A stretch of DNA of 64,000 nt from Christensenella minuta (GTDB lineage Bacteria; Bacillota; Clostridia; Christensenellales; Christensenellaceae): the NCBI RefSeq assembly GCF_003628755.1, contig NZ_CP029256.1:1631585-1695584 (forward strand), written 5' to 3'. A program made the position numbers and the translations under genes. The notes under the pieces are model-generated. The model had not been told where the DNA came from. It made no database searches and worked only from the letters and a program-made list of their open reading frames with translations. Below, piece after piece: positions 17,673 through 26,432 of the stretch (the first letter of the stretch is position 1; the number at the start of each line of letters is the position of its first letter).

Positions 17673-18164
17673 ATGAAACGTGAAATCCGGCTGAACGTCC
17701 TGCGCAACTGGCGATTTGTACTTGAATGGGCGACATTTGTCAGTATTATCTGTATGATCGTGACGTTTGCGCTTACGGCAAGCGTCCTGCCCATGCCCGC
17801 TCCTCCCGCGGATGCTGATGGCCTCATTGCAAAATACGGAATGCGCACCGTATTGTTCATCCTGTTTGCCCTGGGCGGCGGCATATGCGGGTTGTTGTTC
17901 TTATTATCCCGCTTTCCACGCCTGTACAAATATCCGGTGAAGATCAACGCTGACAATGTGGAAATCCAATACCATATTGCGAAAATCGCGCTGTGCGCTG
18001 GACAACTGATTACCGTAGTCGTAACGTGCGTCCTGATGATGCGCGTATACAACCAGAACATCACAACCGATTCCGTCGACTTCCGGGATATGCTGATCCA
18101 TTCCGGAATCGCGGGCGGCGTGGTATACATGGTCTATTTTTTAACCGCGCGCCATTATAGATAA
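17673..18164 (+). CDS. Four-helix membrane protein of unknown function
   Basis: 163 residues with hydrophobic segments at about 18-40, 60-80, 105-125 and 138-157, with a conserved-looking cytoplasmic linker FPRLYKYPVKINADNVEIQ that recalls DUF1648-containing proteins. It starts eight bases after cobT (GGAGTGCC then ATG), so it is probably cotranscribed. I do not recognise a function; a link to cobamide salvage is only suggested by position. Confidence 0.65.
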   Translation: MKREIRLNVLRNWRFVLEWATFVSIICMIVTFALTASVLPMPAPPADADGLIAKYGMRTVLFILFALGGGICGLLFLLSRFPRLYKYPVKINADNVEIQYHIAKIALCAGQLITVVVTCVLMMRVYNQNITTDSVDFRDMLIHSGIAGGVVYMVYFLTARHYR

Positions 18165-18206
18165 CCCGGAAGGCCGATATGAAAAAACCTAAAAAGGCAT
18201 GATATA

Positions 18207-18230
18207 AGCCAGCATCTTTAGATGCTGGCT
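18207..18230. repeat. Perfect hairpin, possible IS200-type end or terminator
   Basis: AGCCAGCATC, loop TTTA, GATGCTGGCT, followed on the plus strand by TTTCTCTTC. It lies beyond the C-terminal codons of the transposase relic, where IS200/IS605 elements carry a subterminal hairpin; it could equally act as a terminator for the cobT transcript. Confidence 0.6.
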
Positions 18231-18262
18231 TTCTCTTCGTTCAAGCCACATTGCATTTGTTC

Positions 18263-18438
18263 TTATCTACCCCTGAAGGTACCTTCCATTTCCCGCACAC
18301 CGACTTTATCTATTACCTGATCCTGCAAATACTGTTCCGCATATATTCTTCGATACTTTGGGGTAAATATAATATGATATTTACATATCCGTTTACTATA
18401 CGCTAAACTTTTATCCGTTTGAAAAACTCCTTGCTGTA
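18263..18438 (-). pseudogene. Internally deleted IS200/IS605 TnpA relic
   Basis: Minus-strand reading from about 18438 to the TAA at 18263 gives a short open frame. It contains KSLAYSKRICKYHIIFTPKYR, the N-terminal signature of IS200/IS605 Y1 transposases, joined directly to QYLQDQVIDKVGVREMEGTF-RGR, which resembles the family C-terminus (pattern QxxxDxxxDxxxVxExExxFxGR). The middle, including the HUH histidines and catalytic tyrosine, is missing. No start codon is evident. The element is dead; it is probably a recombination or slippage scar of a full IS200. Confidence 0.72.
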
Positions 18439-18566
18439 AGCTTTGCTTTCCGCCCGTCTAACGGATGGTTTTGTTTCGAACGTTTCTCGTTCTCAACTAG
18501 TTAAAACTGTAAAAAAAAGCGGTCTCTTCACAAGCAATTGAAGCACTCTCTTCTTCATTCGTTTAT
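18439..18566. other. AT-rich remnant flank
   Basis: Bases between the transposase relic and the P-type ATPase stop codon. It includes a run of eight A near 18511 and CCCGTCTAACGG, possibly decayed insertion-sequence end. No gene is seen. Confidence 0.3.
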
Positions 18567-20582
18567 TTACGATCTCAGTGCGCGCAGGGCGTTTACAACG
18601 GCAATGAGCGTCACGCCCACGTCCGCAAATACCGCCCACCACATATCCGCAAACCCGGCAATTCCAAGCACCATGACAACCGCTTTGACCGCAAGGGCGA
18701 ACACGATATTCTGCCATACGATCCGCCGGGTCTTTTTCGAGATACGCACCGCCCGGGGAACGGAAGACGGTTCATCCGTCATCAGCACGATATCCGCCGC
18801 TTCGATGGCCGCGTCGCTGCCCGCGCCGCCCATCGCGATCCCTACATCCGCCCGGGCGAGTACGGGCGCGTCGTTGATGCCGTCGCCCACAAACGCCGTA
18901 CTGCCGTTTTTGGCCTGGATGTGTTCCAGCGCTTCTACCTTATCCTGAGGCAGCAGCTCACAATAGGCTTCGTCCACGCCCACCTGCCGCGCGATTGCGT
19001 TTCCAATATTTTGCGCGTCACCCGTGAGCATAGCAGTGCCGATCCCCATACCGCGCAGGCCTTTGACTGCATCCTGCGCGTCCGCCTTCACTTGATCCGC
19101 GATTAGCACGCTCCCCAGGAATTTGTTGTCTTCCGCCACATAGAGCACAGTTCCGGGCTGTTCCATTTTTTCATAGGCAATGCCCTCTCGCTCCATCAGT
19201 TTTGCGTTGCCCGCAAGGACCGTGCCTTCCTCCGTTTCGGCCTTTACGCCATGGCCGGGAATTTCCTCATAGCCCATGCGCGCGCACGGCTCCCCGCCAT
19301 ATGCCTGCAGCACCGAGCGCGCAATGGGATGCGAAGAATCCGCTTCCGCGCACGCCGCCGCTTCCAGCACCTCTTCGCACGTGAACCCGCCAGCCGGATG
19401 CACCTCCTTGACCGCAAATTCGCCCTTCGTAAGCGTACCTGTCTTGTCGAACACCACTTCCCGCACATTCGTAAGCGCTTCGAGATAGTTTGCGCCCTTG
19501 ATCAAAATGCCCTTTTTCGACGCGCCGCCAATCCCGCTGAAATAGCTGAGCGGCACGGAAACCACAAGCGCGCACGGGCAGGAAATCACGAGAAACAGTA
19601 ACGCACGGTAAATCCAAACGCTCCACGCGCCCGTCACAAGTGACGGAACGATTGCCACGATCAGCGCTGCCGCACACACGACGGGGGTATAATAGCGCGC
19701 GAACTTGGTGATAAATTTTTCAGCCCGCGCTTTCTTGTTGCCCGCATGTTCCACGAGATCAAGTATCTTTGCGGCAGTGGACTCCCCAAATTCCTTCTCC
19801 ACGCGAAGCTCGATCGTACCGCCGCCGTTCACGCTGCCCGCAAGCGCTTCCGCACCCTCGGAGACGTCGCGCGGAAGGCTTTCACCTGTCAGCGCGCTGG
19901 TATTGAGGGCTGAACTGCCGGATACCACGATGCCGTCAAGCGGTACCTTTTCAAACGGCTTCACAACGATAACATCGCCCACAGCAACGGCGGCAGGGTC
20001 GACCCTCCGTACCTGCCCGCCTGCTTTCAGGTTGGCGTAATCGGGCCGGATATCCATCAGCTCGGTGATCGAACGGCGGCTTCTCTCCACCGCCATATCG
20101 GAAAGTGTTTCACCTACCATATAGAACAGCATGACTGCCGTTCCCTCGGCAAAATCTCCGCTGCCCGTATAGATCCCAAGTACAAATGCCCCAATGGTCG
20201 CGACAGTCATCAGGAAGTTTTCATCAAATACTTTGCCGCGCAGGATATTCTTTCCCGCCGCTGCCAGCACGTTCGCGCCAAGCACCAGATAGGCCGCAAA
20301 AAAAATCACAAAACTGACCCACAGGTCAAGTTCCATCACGCTTTGCAGAATATAGCCGAACACAAAGACCGCCACCCCGATGATAAGGCGCGTCAGATAG
20401 CTTTTCTTTCCTTCTTCCGCATGCGCATGGTCATGGCCGCACGCACACCCGTGCTCATGTTCATGCTCATGGCCGCAGCATCCATCTTCATGGTGCTCAT
20501 GGCGGTCGCGGCGGTCATGGCCGCTGTGAGCTCCGCATGCGCATGCTTCATCCGCCTGAATGTGTACATGTTCGCGTTCCAT
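18567..20582 (-). CDS. Heavy-metal P1B-type ATPase with His/Cys-rich N-terminus (Zn/Cd/Pb type)
   Basis: ATP-driven efflux pump of 671 residues. Residues 1-57 hold 14 His and six Cys (for example HEHHEDGCCGHEHEHEHGCA) in place of the usual ferredoxin-like HMA domain. Core motifs: TGES in the actuator domain, SCPCAL in the membrane metal site, the phosphorylated DKTGTLTKGE, SSHPIA in the nucleotide domain and GDGINDAP. CPC plus His-rich tail and an adjacent ArsR/SmtB repressor point to zinc, cadmium or cobalt export rather than copper. ATG follows GAAGGAGGACGGCA. Confidence 0.93.
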   Translation of the reverse strand: MEREHVHIQADEACACGAHSGHDRRDRHEHHEDGCCGHEHEHEHGCACGHDHAHAEEGKKSYLTRLIIGVAVFVFGYILQSVMELDLWVSFVIFFAAYLVLGANVLAAAGKNILRGKVFDENFLMTVATIGAFVLGIYTGSGDFAEGTAVMLFYMVGETLSDMAVERSRRSITELMDIRPDYANLKAGGQVRRVDPAAVAVGDVIVVKPFEKVPLDGIVVSGSSALNTSALTGESLPRDVSEGAEALAGSVNGGGTIELRVEKEFGESTAAKILDLVEHAGNKKARAEKFITKFARYYTPVVCAAALIVAIVPSLVTGAWSVWIYRALLFLVISCPCALVVSVPLSYFSGIGGASKKGILIKGANYLEALTNVREVVFDKTGTLTKGEFAVKEVHPAGGFTCEEVLEAAACAEADSSHPIARSVLQAYGGEPCARMGYEEIPGHGVKAETEEGTVLAGNAKLMEREGIAYEKMEQPGTVLYVAEDNKFLGSVLIADQVKADAQDAVKGLRGMGIGTAMLTGDAQNIGNAIARQVGVDEAYCELLPQDKVEALEHIQAKNGSTAFVGDGINDAPVLARADVGIAMGGAGSDAAIEAADIVLMTDEPSSVPRAVRISKKTRRIVWQNIVFALAVKAVVMVLGIAGFADMWWAVFADVGVTLIAVVNALRALRS

Positions 20583-20595
20583 TGCCGTCCTCCTT

Positions 20596-20654
20596 CATAT
20601 GAATACATGTTCATTTGTTCATATGTATTATACCACATCCTCCCCGTTTGTAAA
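20596..20654 (-). promoter_or_regulatory. P-type ATPase promoter with ArsR/SmtB-type operator
   Basis: Minus-strand TTTACA (20649-20654) and TATAAT (20627-20632), 16 bases apart. Immediately downstream is a nested inverted repeat containing TGAACATGTATTCA and ATACATATGAAC (20596-20629), matching the TGAA-n-TTCA operators of ArsR/SmtB metal sensors. Binding there would block the start of transcription until metal releases the repressor encoded at 20741. Confidence 0.8.
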
Positions 20655-20691
20655 CCCATTATTTGCTTTTTTCCGCAAAAATTTCCCCTCA

Positions 20692-20722
20692 ACAAAAAAA
20701 GGCGGTGATCCGTCTTTTTTTT
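20692..20722 (-). terminator. Terminator after the ArsR gene
   Basis: Short stem GACGG/CCGCC with a TGAT-type loop, flanked by A7 and T8 tracts, between the repressor gene and the ATPase promoter. Confidence 0.6.
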
Positions 20723-20740
20723 GTGATTTCAAAATGCCTT

Positions 20741-21037
20741 CTAATGCCTTACATGCTCGAGCACCTGGTCGATCACATGCAGGACGTGCTCGTCGTCGAG
20801 GCTGTAATAGACATTTTTCCCATCCTTGCGGTTTTTGATAAGGCGCGCAGCCTTGAGGTTCCTGAGCTGATGCGACACCGCGGATTGTTCCATCGCCAGC
20901 GCCTCGCACAAATGGGCCACGCACAGTTCCCGATTATGCAGCGCAAGCAATATGCGAAGGCGTGTCTGGTCGCTGAGCATTTTAAAGATCACGCTCATAG
21001 TTTCCAGTTCCCCGTCCGTCACCCTTCGTTCACTCAT
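20741..21037 (-). CDS. ArsR/SmtB family metal-sensing repressor
   Basis: 98 residues with the winged helix of the family: LSDQTRLRILLALHNRELCVAHLC (containing a candidate metal-binding ELCVxxLC motif as in ArsR/CadC) and recognition helix EQSAVSHQLRNLKAARLI, then the wing KNRKDGKNVYYSL. C-terminal HVLHVIDQVLEHVRH has His residues that could form an alpha5 zinc site as in SmtB/CzrA. It overlaps the Nudix gene by eight bases (ATGAGTGA), so the start is at 21037. It likely controls the P-type ATPase next to it. Confidence 0.9.
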   Translation of the reverse strand: MSERRVTDGELETMSVIFKMLSDQTRLRILLALHNRELCVAHLCEALAMEQSAVSHQLRNLKAARLIKNRKDGKNVYYSLDDEHVLHVIDQVLEHVRH

Positions 21038-21611
21038 GAGCTTCCGCCTCCGTCCTGCCGGCCTCGCGCTGGAGCTGTTCAAGAATAATATATGCCTTGA
21101 GCACGCAGGCCACCGTTTTTGCATCTTTAAGCTCCCCCTTCAGACACATTTCTACTGCCCGCCCGAGCGGTATTTTTTCCACATTGATAAACTCGTCTTC
21201 GTCGAGGCACTGTTTTCCCTGTTCGATATTGACCGCGAGATACATATGTATGGATTCGTCGCAAAAGCCTACACTGGAATAAATTTCGCCAAGCGGCATC
21301 ATGTCCGCCGCGATGATCCCCGTTTCCTCCCTTAGCTCGCGCAGCGCTCCATCATAAGCATCCTCCCCTTCCACGTCGAGCTTCCCGGCCGGAAGCTCGA
21401 GCATGGCTTCCTGAAACGGATAGCGGTACTGCCTTACAAAAAACAGGTTTAGGTCTCCGTCGACCGCACACACGCATACGCCGCCCTGGTGCCGCACAAC
21501 CTCGCGCAGCGCTTCCTTTCCGTTTGGCAGGCGCACCCTGTCCTTCTGTACCTTGATAATTTTCCCGTCATATACCGTTTCCGAAGAAATCGCCGTCTCT
21601 TTCAGTTCCAT
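21030..21611 (-). CDS. Nudix hydrolase, ADP-ribose pyrophosphatase-like
   Basis: 193 residues. Nudix box AGKLDVEGEDAYDGALREL-REETG, with one residue more than the canonical spacing between its Gly and first Glu; REELGE-type helix residues needed for Mg are kept. The N-terminal beta domain (VYDGKIIKVQKDRV, EVVRHQGGV) is typical of ADP-ribose pyrophosphatases, which split ADP-ribose into AMP and ribose 5-phosphate. ATG at 21611 after GGGAGGAAACG; 13 further in-frame codons upstream are less likely. Translationally coupled to the ArsR gene. Confidence 0.88.
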   Translation of the reverse strand: MELKETAISSETVYDGKIIKVQKDRVRLPNGKEALREVVRHQGGVCVCAVDGDLNLFFVRQYRYPFQEAMLELPAGKLDVEGEDAYDGALRELREETGIIAADMMPLGEIYSSVGFCDESIHMYLAVNIEQGKQCLDEDEFINVEKIPLGRAVEMCLKGELKDAKTVACVLKAYIILEQLQREAGRTEAEAHE

Positions 21612-21681
21612 CGTTTCCTCCCGCCGTTCTTTTTTTCTTAATCTTACCATGCCTTTTACCGAAAATCCAGCGACATGAAAA

Positions 21682-21710
21682 TTGCATAGCGTACGCTTTT
21701 TTGATATAAT
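21682..21710 (+). promoter_or_regulatory. Promoter of the 5'-nucleotidase gene
   Basis: TTGCAT and a perfect TATAAT with 17 bases between them, 36 bases before the ATG. The transcription start would be near 21717. Confidence 0.75.
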
Positions 21711-21745
21711 GCAGGAAACGCTTCATCATTGAATATGGAGGCATT

Positions 21746-23947
21746 ATGCGTCTTGATAAAGTGCCGGCCTTGCTGCTGGCGTTCCTGTTTTTTATTATGA
21801 TGGTTCCCGGCCTTGCGTCCGCGGCTCCTGCGGTAGATGAGACCGTCATCAATATTTACCATACAAACGACGTCCACGGCCATGCCGTCGGCAACGAAAC
21901 GTCTATCGGCTATGCGCGGCTCCGTACGATGCTGAAGGGAGACGAATCCGACGGCCGTCTTGTGTTCGACGCAGGCGACGCTTTTTCGGGTACGGCTTTT
22001 GCCAACCTCAGCGACGGCAAAAGCATCGCTGCCCTGATGGAGCAGGTCGGATATGACGCGATCACCCCCGGAAACCACGATTTCGATTACGGCAGCGAAA
22101 CCTTACAGCGGCTTCTCTCGGATTCCGAGATCAACGGCCTTGCCATCAATATCCTCAAGGACGGGCAGCCCATGTTCGAGCCTTACCGTATCTTCCAGGA
22201 GAGCGGGATCAAAATCGGCGTGATCGGTATCGCGACGCCGCAGACGGCAGAGACGGCAGACCCGCGTGATCTTTCAGGCGTCACTTTCCTCGACGGAGAA
22301 CCCCTTTTCACCTCGGTCCAGAGCGCGGTCAACGACCTGCGCGCACAAAATGTGAACGCCGTCATCGTACTTTCCAGCCTTGGCACGGCGGACAACGCGG
22401 GAACGAGCAGCGTGGATATTGCCACCGGCGTAAGCGGGATCGACCTTGTGATCGACGGACACTCCCACGATACTTACGCCAACGGTTATATTTCTTATCC
22501 CGGCTATATACAGGGCAGGACCCCCCTGATCGTTCAGGCCGGGAAAAATTTTGAAAACTTCGGGATCACCAGCCTCACCTTCGATTCCAAAAAAGTGTTG
22601 ACCGGCGTGAACAGCCGCCTAGTCGACGCCGGGGAGGCTTCGGGTTTTTCGCCGGATAAGAACGTCGCAGAAACAATTATTGAATATGAAAAGGAACAGC
22701 AGCCTATCATGGGGGAAAAGATCGCCGCTACGCCTGTTTTCCTCAACGCGGAGCAGGCGTATATCCGCACTGGAAGCACGAATTTCGGGCAACTGTGCAC
22801 GCAGGCAATGCTGGAGGATACGGGGGCCGATTTCGCGCTCGTGAACAGCGGCATCATTTCCGGATCCATTCCGGAGGGTCCGGTTTCCTTCGGTACCCTT
22901 TACAACGCCATCCCTTATGATAACCTTATCGTTACCACGGAAATGACGGGAGCGGAGCTTAAGACGATGCTCAACGCGCGTATGCTGATTGGAGAAAGCG
23001 CGTTTCCCCAATTCGCGGGTTTTGAGGTCACGGCACGGAAATATTTGAACGACGAGGGAAAATCTGCAGCGGTGGTCCAGACGCTTACGAAGAATGGGAA
23101 AGAGGTGGCAGATACCGACCGTTTCACCGTCGCCGTGATCGATTTTATCTATTACGGTGGGGACGGCTATGAATTTACCTCCCCCGTTTTAGAGGAAAGC
23201 TCCACACTGTTCAGCGTCGTTGCCGATTATCTGAACAGCAAATCTGATGAAGAGCTTCTCGCCCTTTCGGATGCCTCCAACCTTACGCTCTGGGAGGAAA
23301 CCATCGATACGGACAATGTGATCGCCAAACTGGAAGCAAACGTACCGGAGGATGTGCATGTATTCCTTAACCAGACGACGGTTGTGCCGGAAAGCGTCGT
23401 TTACCCATTGATCGGACAGGACCGGAACCTGGTATTCACCATCAACGGCGAACGCCCTTATTCCTTCAGCTTTAACGGGCTCAGGCTTTCCGTGCCCATG
23501 AACATTAACCTCTCCGCCAGTGTTTCGCAGGAGCCGCCGCAGGGGAAACGCACCGCGTCGTCCGCGGATAAAAATGCGGTATTCCTCAACCTTGCTCGAA
23601 ACGACGCCCTGCCCCCGGATACCAATATCAGTATTTATGTTGGCGACGTTTATCCGCCTGGATCCTTGGTGTACCTGTATTATTATGATATCAACCGGGA
23701 TATCCTTCCCCTGAACGAAAGCGGAATCGAGGTGGATCAAGCAGGCAACGCGGCTTTTCCCGTAAACGCGGGGGTCACGTATCTTCTGAATTCAAGGCTG
23801 CTCAATGCCGCCACAATCTTTGAGAATCCAACGGCTGAGCACCCGTTTTTTCTTGGAGTTGCGGTTCTAGTCCTTGTATTCGCCGCATGGGTCATATTTT
23901 TCCTGATTACCAAAAAAGGAGCGCAGAAAAATAGGAAGCAGCAATAG
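21746..23947 (+). CDS. Cell-surface 5'-nucleotidase / 2',3'-cyclic phosphodiesterase family protein
   Basis: 733 residues. Signal peptide (about 1-26, ending GLASAA), then a metallophosphatase domain with YHTNDVHGH (Asp42, His44), DAGDAFSG (Asp78) and TPGNHDFD (Asn110, His111), and a 5_nucleotid_C domain (about 330-500; LVNSGIISGSIPEGPVSFG, VIDFIYYGGDGY). A further 200 residues end in a membrane helix and KKGAQKNRKQQ, so the enzyme is anchored and faces outward. It likely salvages nucleotides, releasing phosphate and nucleosides. ATG follows GGAGGCATT. Confidence 0.92.
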   Translation: MRLDKVPALLLAFLFFIMMVPGLASAAPAVDETVINIYHTNDVHGHAVGNETSIGYARLRTMLKGDESDGRLVFDAGDAFSGTAFANLSDGKSIAALMEQVGYDAITPGNHDFDYGSETLQRLLSDSEINGLAINILKDGQPMFEPYRIFQESGIKIGVIGIATPQTAETADPRDLSGVTFLDGEPLFTSVQSAVNDLRAQNVNAVIVLSSLGTADNAGTSSVDIATGVSGIDLVIDGHSHDTYANGYISYPGYIQGRTPLIVQAGKNFENFGITSLTFDSKKVLTGVNSRLVDAGEASGFSPDKNVAETIIEYEKEQQPIMGEKIAATPVFLNAEQAYIRTGSTNFGQLCTQAMLEDTGADFALVNSGIISGSIPEGPVSFGTLYNAIPYDNLIVTTEMTGAELKTMLNARMLIGESAFPQFAGFEVTARKYLNDEGKSAAVVQTLTKNGKEVADTDRFTVAVIDFIYYGGDGYEFTSPVLEESSTLFSVVADYLNSKSDEELLALSDASNLTLWEETIDTDNVIAKLEANVPEDVHVFLNQTTVVPESVVYPLIGQDRNLVFTINGERPYSFSFNGLRLSVPMNINLSASVSQEPPQGKRTASSADKNAVFLNLARNDALPPDTNISIYVGDVYPPGSLVYLYYYDINRDILPLNESGIEVDQAGNAAFPVNAGVTYLLNSRLLNAATIFENPTAEHPFFLGVAVLVLVFAAWVIFFLITKKGAQKNRKQQ

Positions 23948-24141
23948 GGCCGTTCATTGGGCCGTATGTTTTTTTGCTGAAATCCCAAATTCCGCGTATT
24001 CGGCGGCGCCGGGCTCCGTATAGTATAGGCCCTCCGTGAGCGCAAGTTGGCCTCTATCACAGAAAAACGGCCTTATTTCAACGATTGAATGCTACGTGAC
24101 GTAAACGAAAACGCACAGGACGGGAGTGTACACCAGGCATC

Positions 24142-25143
24142 GTGAAGACAGTATTCAAGTGGATTGCAAAAGCGTTATCGACAGGGCTTTCTTTTGTGTT
24201 GCTTCTTTGGCCTTTTTCTCCCCGGCCCGCGTGCTGGTTTTTAAGGAACGTATTCCGCTTTGGTACTTATATACGGCCAAAGGACTATTCCACTCTTCGC
24301 GCGCGTGTCAAAATCACGCGCAGTCTCCGTTATGCTTCCTCCTGTCAGAAATGCGTGCTCGACGTAATTTCCCCCGTTGCGCCTGCGACGGGGCCGCTGC
24401 CCGTGGTGTTTTGGCTTCATGGGGGCGCATATATCGGGGGCGACAAAGCGGATGTGGAAGGCTACTGCGTTCAGGTCGCCGCGCAGGGGTACCATGTCTT
24501 GAACGTCAACTACCCCCTTGCGCCCGAAGCAAATTATCCGGCCGGGGTGCGTGCCGTGGCAGATGCCTGTTCTTTTGCCGCCGCCCGGGCGGACACCCTG
24601 GGGCTGGACCTTTCCCGCGTCTATTTTGCGGGCGATTCCGCCGGCGCGCAGATGTCCGCGCAGTTCGTAACGGCGCAAATCGATATGCAATATGCGCGGG
24701 ATGCCCAAATCCCGCAGATCGTGCCCCGGGAGAGCATCCGCGGCGTCGGCCTTTTCTGCGGTCTTTACGACGTGGCGGCATATGCCGGGAATTTTGATTC
24801 GCACACCCCGGTCTCCTATGTCGTGAAACGTATCTTTTGGGGCGTGATCGGAGACGCAGAGTGGCGGCACGGACCGGAGCTTGAGGAGGCCTCCGTCCTG
24901 CGGCACATCCCGCCCTGCGGATTTCCGCCCGTTTTCCTGACAGACGGCAATATCGGCACCTTTACCGAACAGGGAATGGCTTATGCCGACGCGCTCCGCG
25001 CCTGCGGTACTCCTGTCGAAGACACCTTTTACCCGCGTTCCGTGACGCTCCTGCCTCATGAATACCAGTTCAATATGCGGCGGGCGGCAGCGCGGGACGC
25101 CTTCCGGCTTTTCATAGAATTTCTGGAGCGCACAAAAAAATAG
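24142..25143 (+). CDS. Alpha/beta hydrolase (HSL-like esterase) with N-terminal membrane segment
   Basis: 333 residues. Hydrophobic N-terminus (about 10-27) suggests membrane attachment. The hormone-sensitive-lipase type oxyanion motif WLHGGAYIGG, nucleophile elbow GDSAGAQ and a late His (LLPHEYQF) are present; the acid is probably in FLTDGNIG. Substrate unknown. The GTG start at 24142 is 15 bases from the nearest GGGAG, so expression may be weak or the start may differ. Monocistronic. Confidence 0.82.
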   Translation: MKTVFKWIAKALSTGLSFVLLLWPFSPRPACWFLRNVFRFGTYIRPKDYSTLRARVKITRSLRYASSCQKCVLDVISPVAPATGPLPVVFWLHGGAYIGGDKADVEGYCVQVAAQGYHVLNVNYPLAPEANYPAGVRAVADACSFAAARADTLGLDLSRVYFAGDSAGAQMSAQFVTAQIDMQYARDAQIPQIVPRESIRGVGLFCGLYDVAAYAGNFDSHTPVSYVVKRIFWGVIGDAEWRHGPELEEASVLRHIPPCGFPPVFLTDGNIGTFTEQGMAYADALRACGTPVEDTFYPRSVTLLPHEYQFNMRRAAARDAFRLFIEFLERTKK

Positions 25144-25217
25144 TTTTCGTTTTTTCCCGTGTGGTATTATAATAATATCGAATCAAATTTACATTATTTT
25201 TAGGGGGTAAGTTTATT

Positions 25218-25733
25218 ATGATTAGCAAAAAAATGGAAGACATGCTCAATGAACAGGTGAAAAACGAATTTTTTTCCGCCTATTTTTATCTCTCTATGGC
25301 CGCATGGTTTACGTCCAGGAACTTAAGCGGGTTTGCGAACTGGTATACCGTGCAGGCGCAGGAGGAACGCGACCATGCGACGATGCTGATGAATTATATT
25401 CTGCGCGTAGGCGGAAACGCGGAATTCCGCGCAATTGAAGCTCCCGATACGGACTTCAAATCTCCCATGGATGTTTTCGAGAAAACGCTGGCGCACGAGC
25501 AAAAGGTAACGGGCATGATTAATGACCTAATGGCGGGCGCACTCGATGAGCGCGACTTCAAAACGCAGCAGTTTCTGCAATGGTTCGTAAACGAACAGGT
25601 CGAGGAAGAAGAAAACGCAAACGGCCTGATCGAAAAGCTGAAGATCAGCGGCAACAGCGAAGCAGGCATCCTTTATATGGACAGCGAAGCGGCATCGCGG
25701 GTATACACTCCCGCGACGCAGGCCGCGAACTAA
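25218..25733 (+). CDS. ftnA: Ferritin
   Basis: 171-residue non-haem ferritin; a 24-mer shell protein that oxidises and stores iron in the cytoplasm. Ferroxidase ligands are visible in NEQVKNEFFSAYFYLSMAA (Glu), QAQEERDHATMLM (ExxH) and the later HEQ and NEQVEEE segments. ATG after AGGGGGTAAGTTTATT; an AT-rich TATAAT stretch near 25168 may be its -10. Monocistronic with its own terminator. Confidence 0.95.
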   Translation: MISKKMEDMLNEQVKNEFFSAYFYLSMAAWFTSRNLSGFANWYTVQAQEERDHATMLMNYILRVGGNAEFRAIEAPDTDFKSPMDVFEKTLAHEQKVTGMINDLMAGALDERDFKTQQFLQWFVNEQVEEEENANGLIEKLKISGNSEAGILYMDSEAASRVYTPATQAAN

Positions 25734-25741
25734 GAAATATC

Positions 25742-25776
25742 AAAAAACAGCGAAGCGCGGCTTCGCTGTTTTTTAT
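25742..25776. terminator. Bidirectional terminator after ferritin
   Basis: AAAAAACAGCGAAG paired with CTTCGCTGTTTTTT around a five-base loop; serves ferritin and the convergent TetR gene. Confidence 0.92.
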
Positions 25777-25794
25777 TTTTTGTGCTTTTCCCGG

Positions 25795-26418
25795 TCAATT
25801 TTTTTCTTTCTTTGCCCGCCTTTTGCGCACCGTTTTCTTCACCTTGCTTTGCTTTTCCGCATAGGCGATAAACATATCGTATACAAGGGCCGACCGCCTG
25901 TCGATATCGCCCGCTCCATAGAGGGAAACGGCATTCAGCATCCCGAACAGCAGCTCGGAGAGCACAGTGCCTTCCTCCTCCGTAAGCTCCGTCCCACATT
26001 CGGAAAACACGCGGGTAATGAGTTCGATCAGAAGCTCCTGCACCTGCCGGCGGATGCCAAACAGCGTACGCTCGATATATTCCTTGTCCGACTCGAAATT
26101 TACAACCTGGTTGATTACATCCTGCGGCGTTTCCACCATGCGCGCGATAAAGCAGTAAATCGCCCCATAGAGCGCTTCCTTTGGTTCTTTGCCGAACACA
26201 TTGCGCATAAAATCGTTCATGATCTGTTCGATTTCCCCGGCAAGCACCTGGGCGAGCAGCGCCTCCTTATCGTCGAAATGCGTATATACCGTTCCTACTG
26301 AAAGCCCACTGACCTCGGCGATCCGGCGCATGGAAAGGCTATCATAGCCTTCCTCATGGTAAATTTCAAGCGCCGCATTGATAATTTTTTGCGTAACATC
26401 CTCTATTTTCTTGGGCAT
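25795..26418 (-). CDS. TetR family repressor
   Basis: 207 residues. N-terminal helix-turn-helix DSLSMRRIAEVSGLSVGTVYTHFDDKEALL; the rest is an alpha-helical ligand domain of unknown specificity, ending in a basic tail. It follows the MATE gene by 14 bases on the same strand and probably represses that operon in the absence of a drug or metabolite. ATG at 26418 after GGAAGGAATCGGTT; the longer open frame upstream overlaps the MATE gene and is spurious. Confidence 0.9.
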   Translation of the reverse strand: MPKKIEDVTQKIINAALEIYHEEGYDSLSMRRIAEVSGLSVGTVYTHFDDKEALLAQVLAGEIEQIMNDFMRNVFGKEPKEALYGAIYCFIARMVETPQDVINQVVNFESDKEYIERTLFGIRRQVQELLIELITRVFSECGTELTEEEGTVLSELLFGMLNAVSLYGAGDIDRRSALVYDMFIAYAEKQSKVKKTVRKRRAKKEKN

Positions 26419-26432
26419 AACCGATTCCTTCC

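Noticed and set aside
24098-24120. A third LacI-type operator (GACGTAAACGAAAACG) before the esterase gene
   Set aside because: It shares GTAAACG only on one half and lacks the palindromic partner, so chance similarity is more likely.
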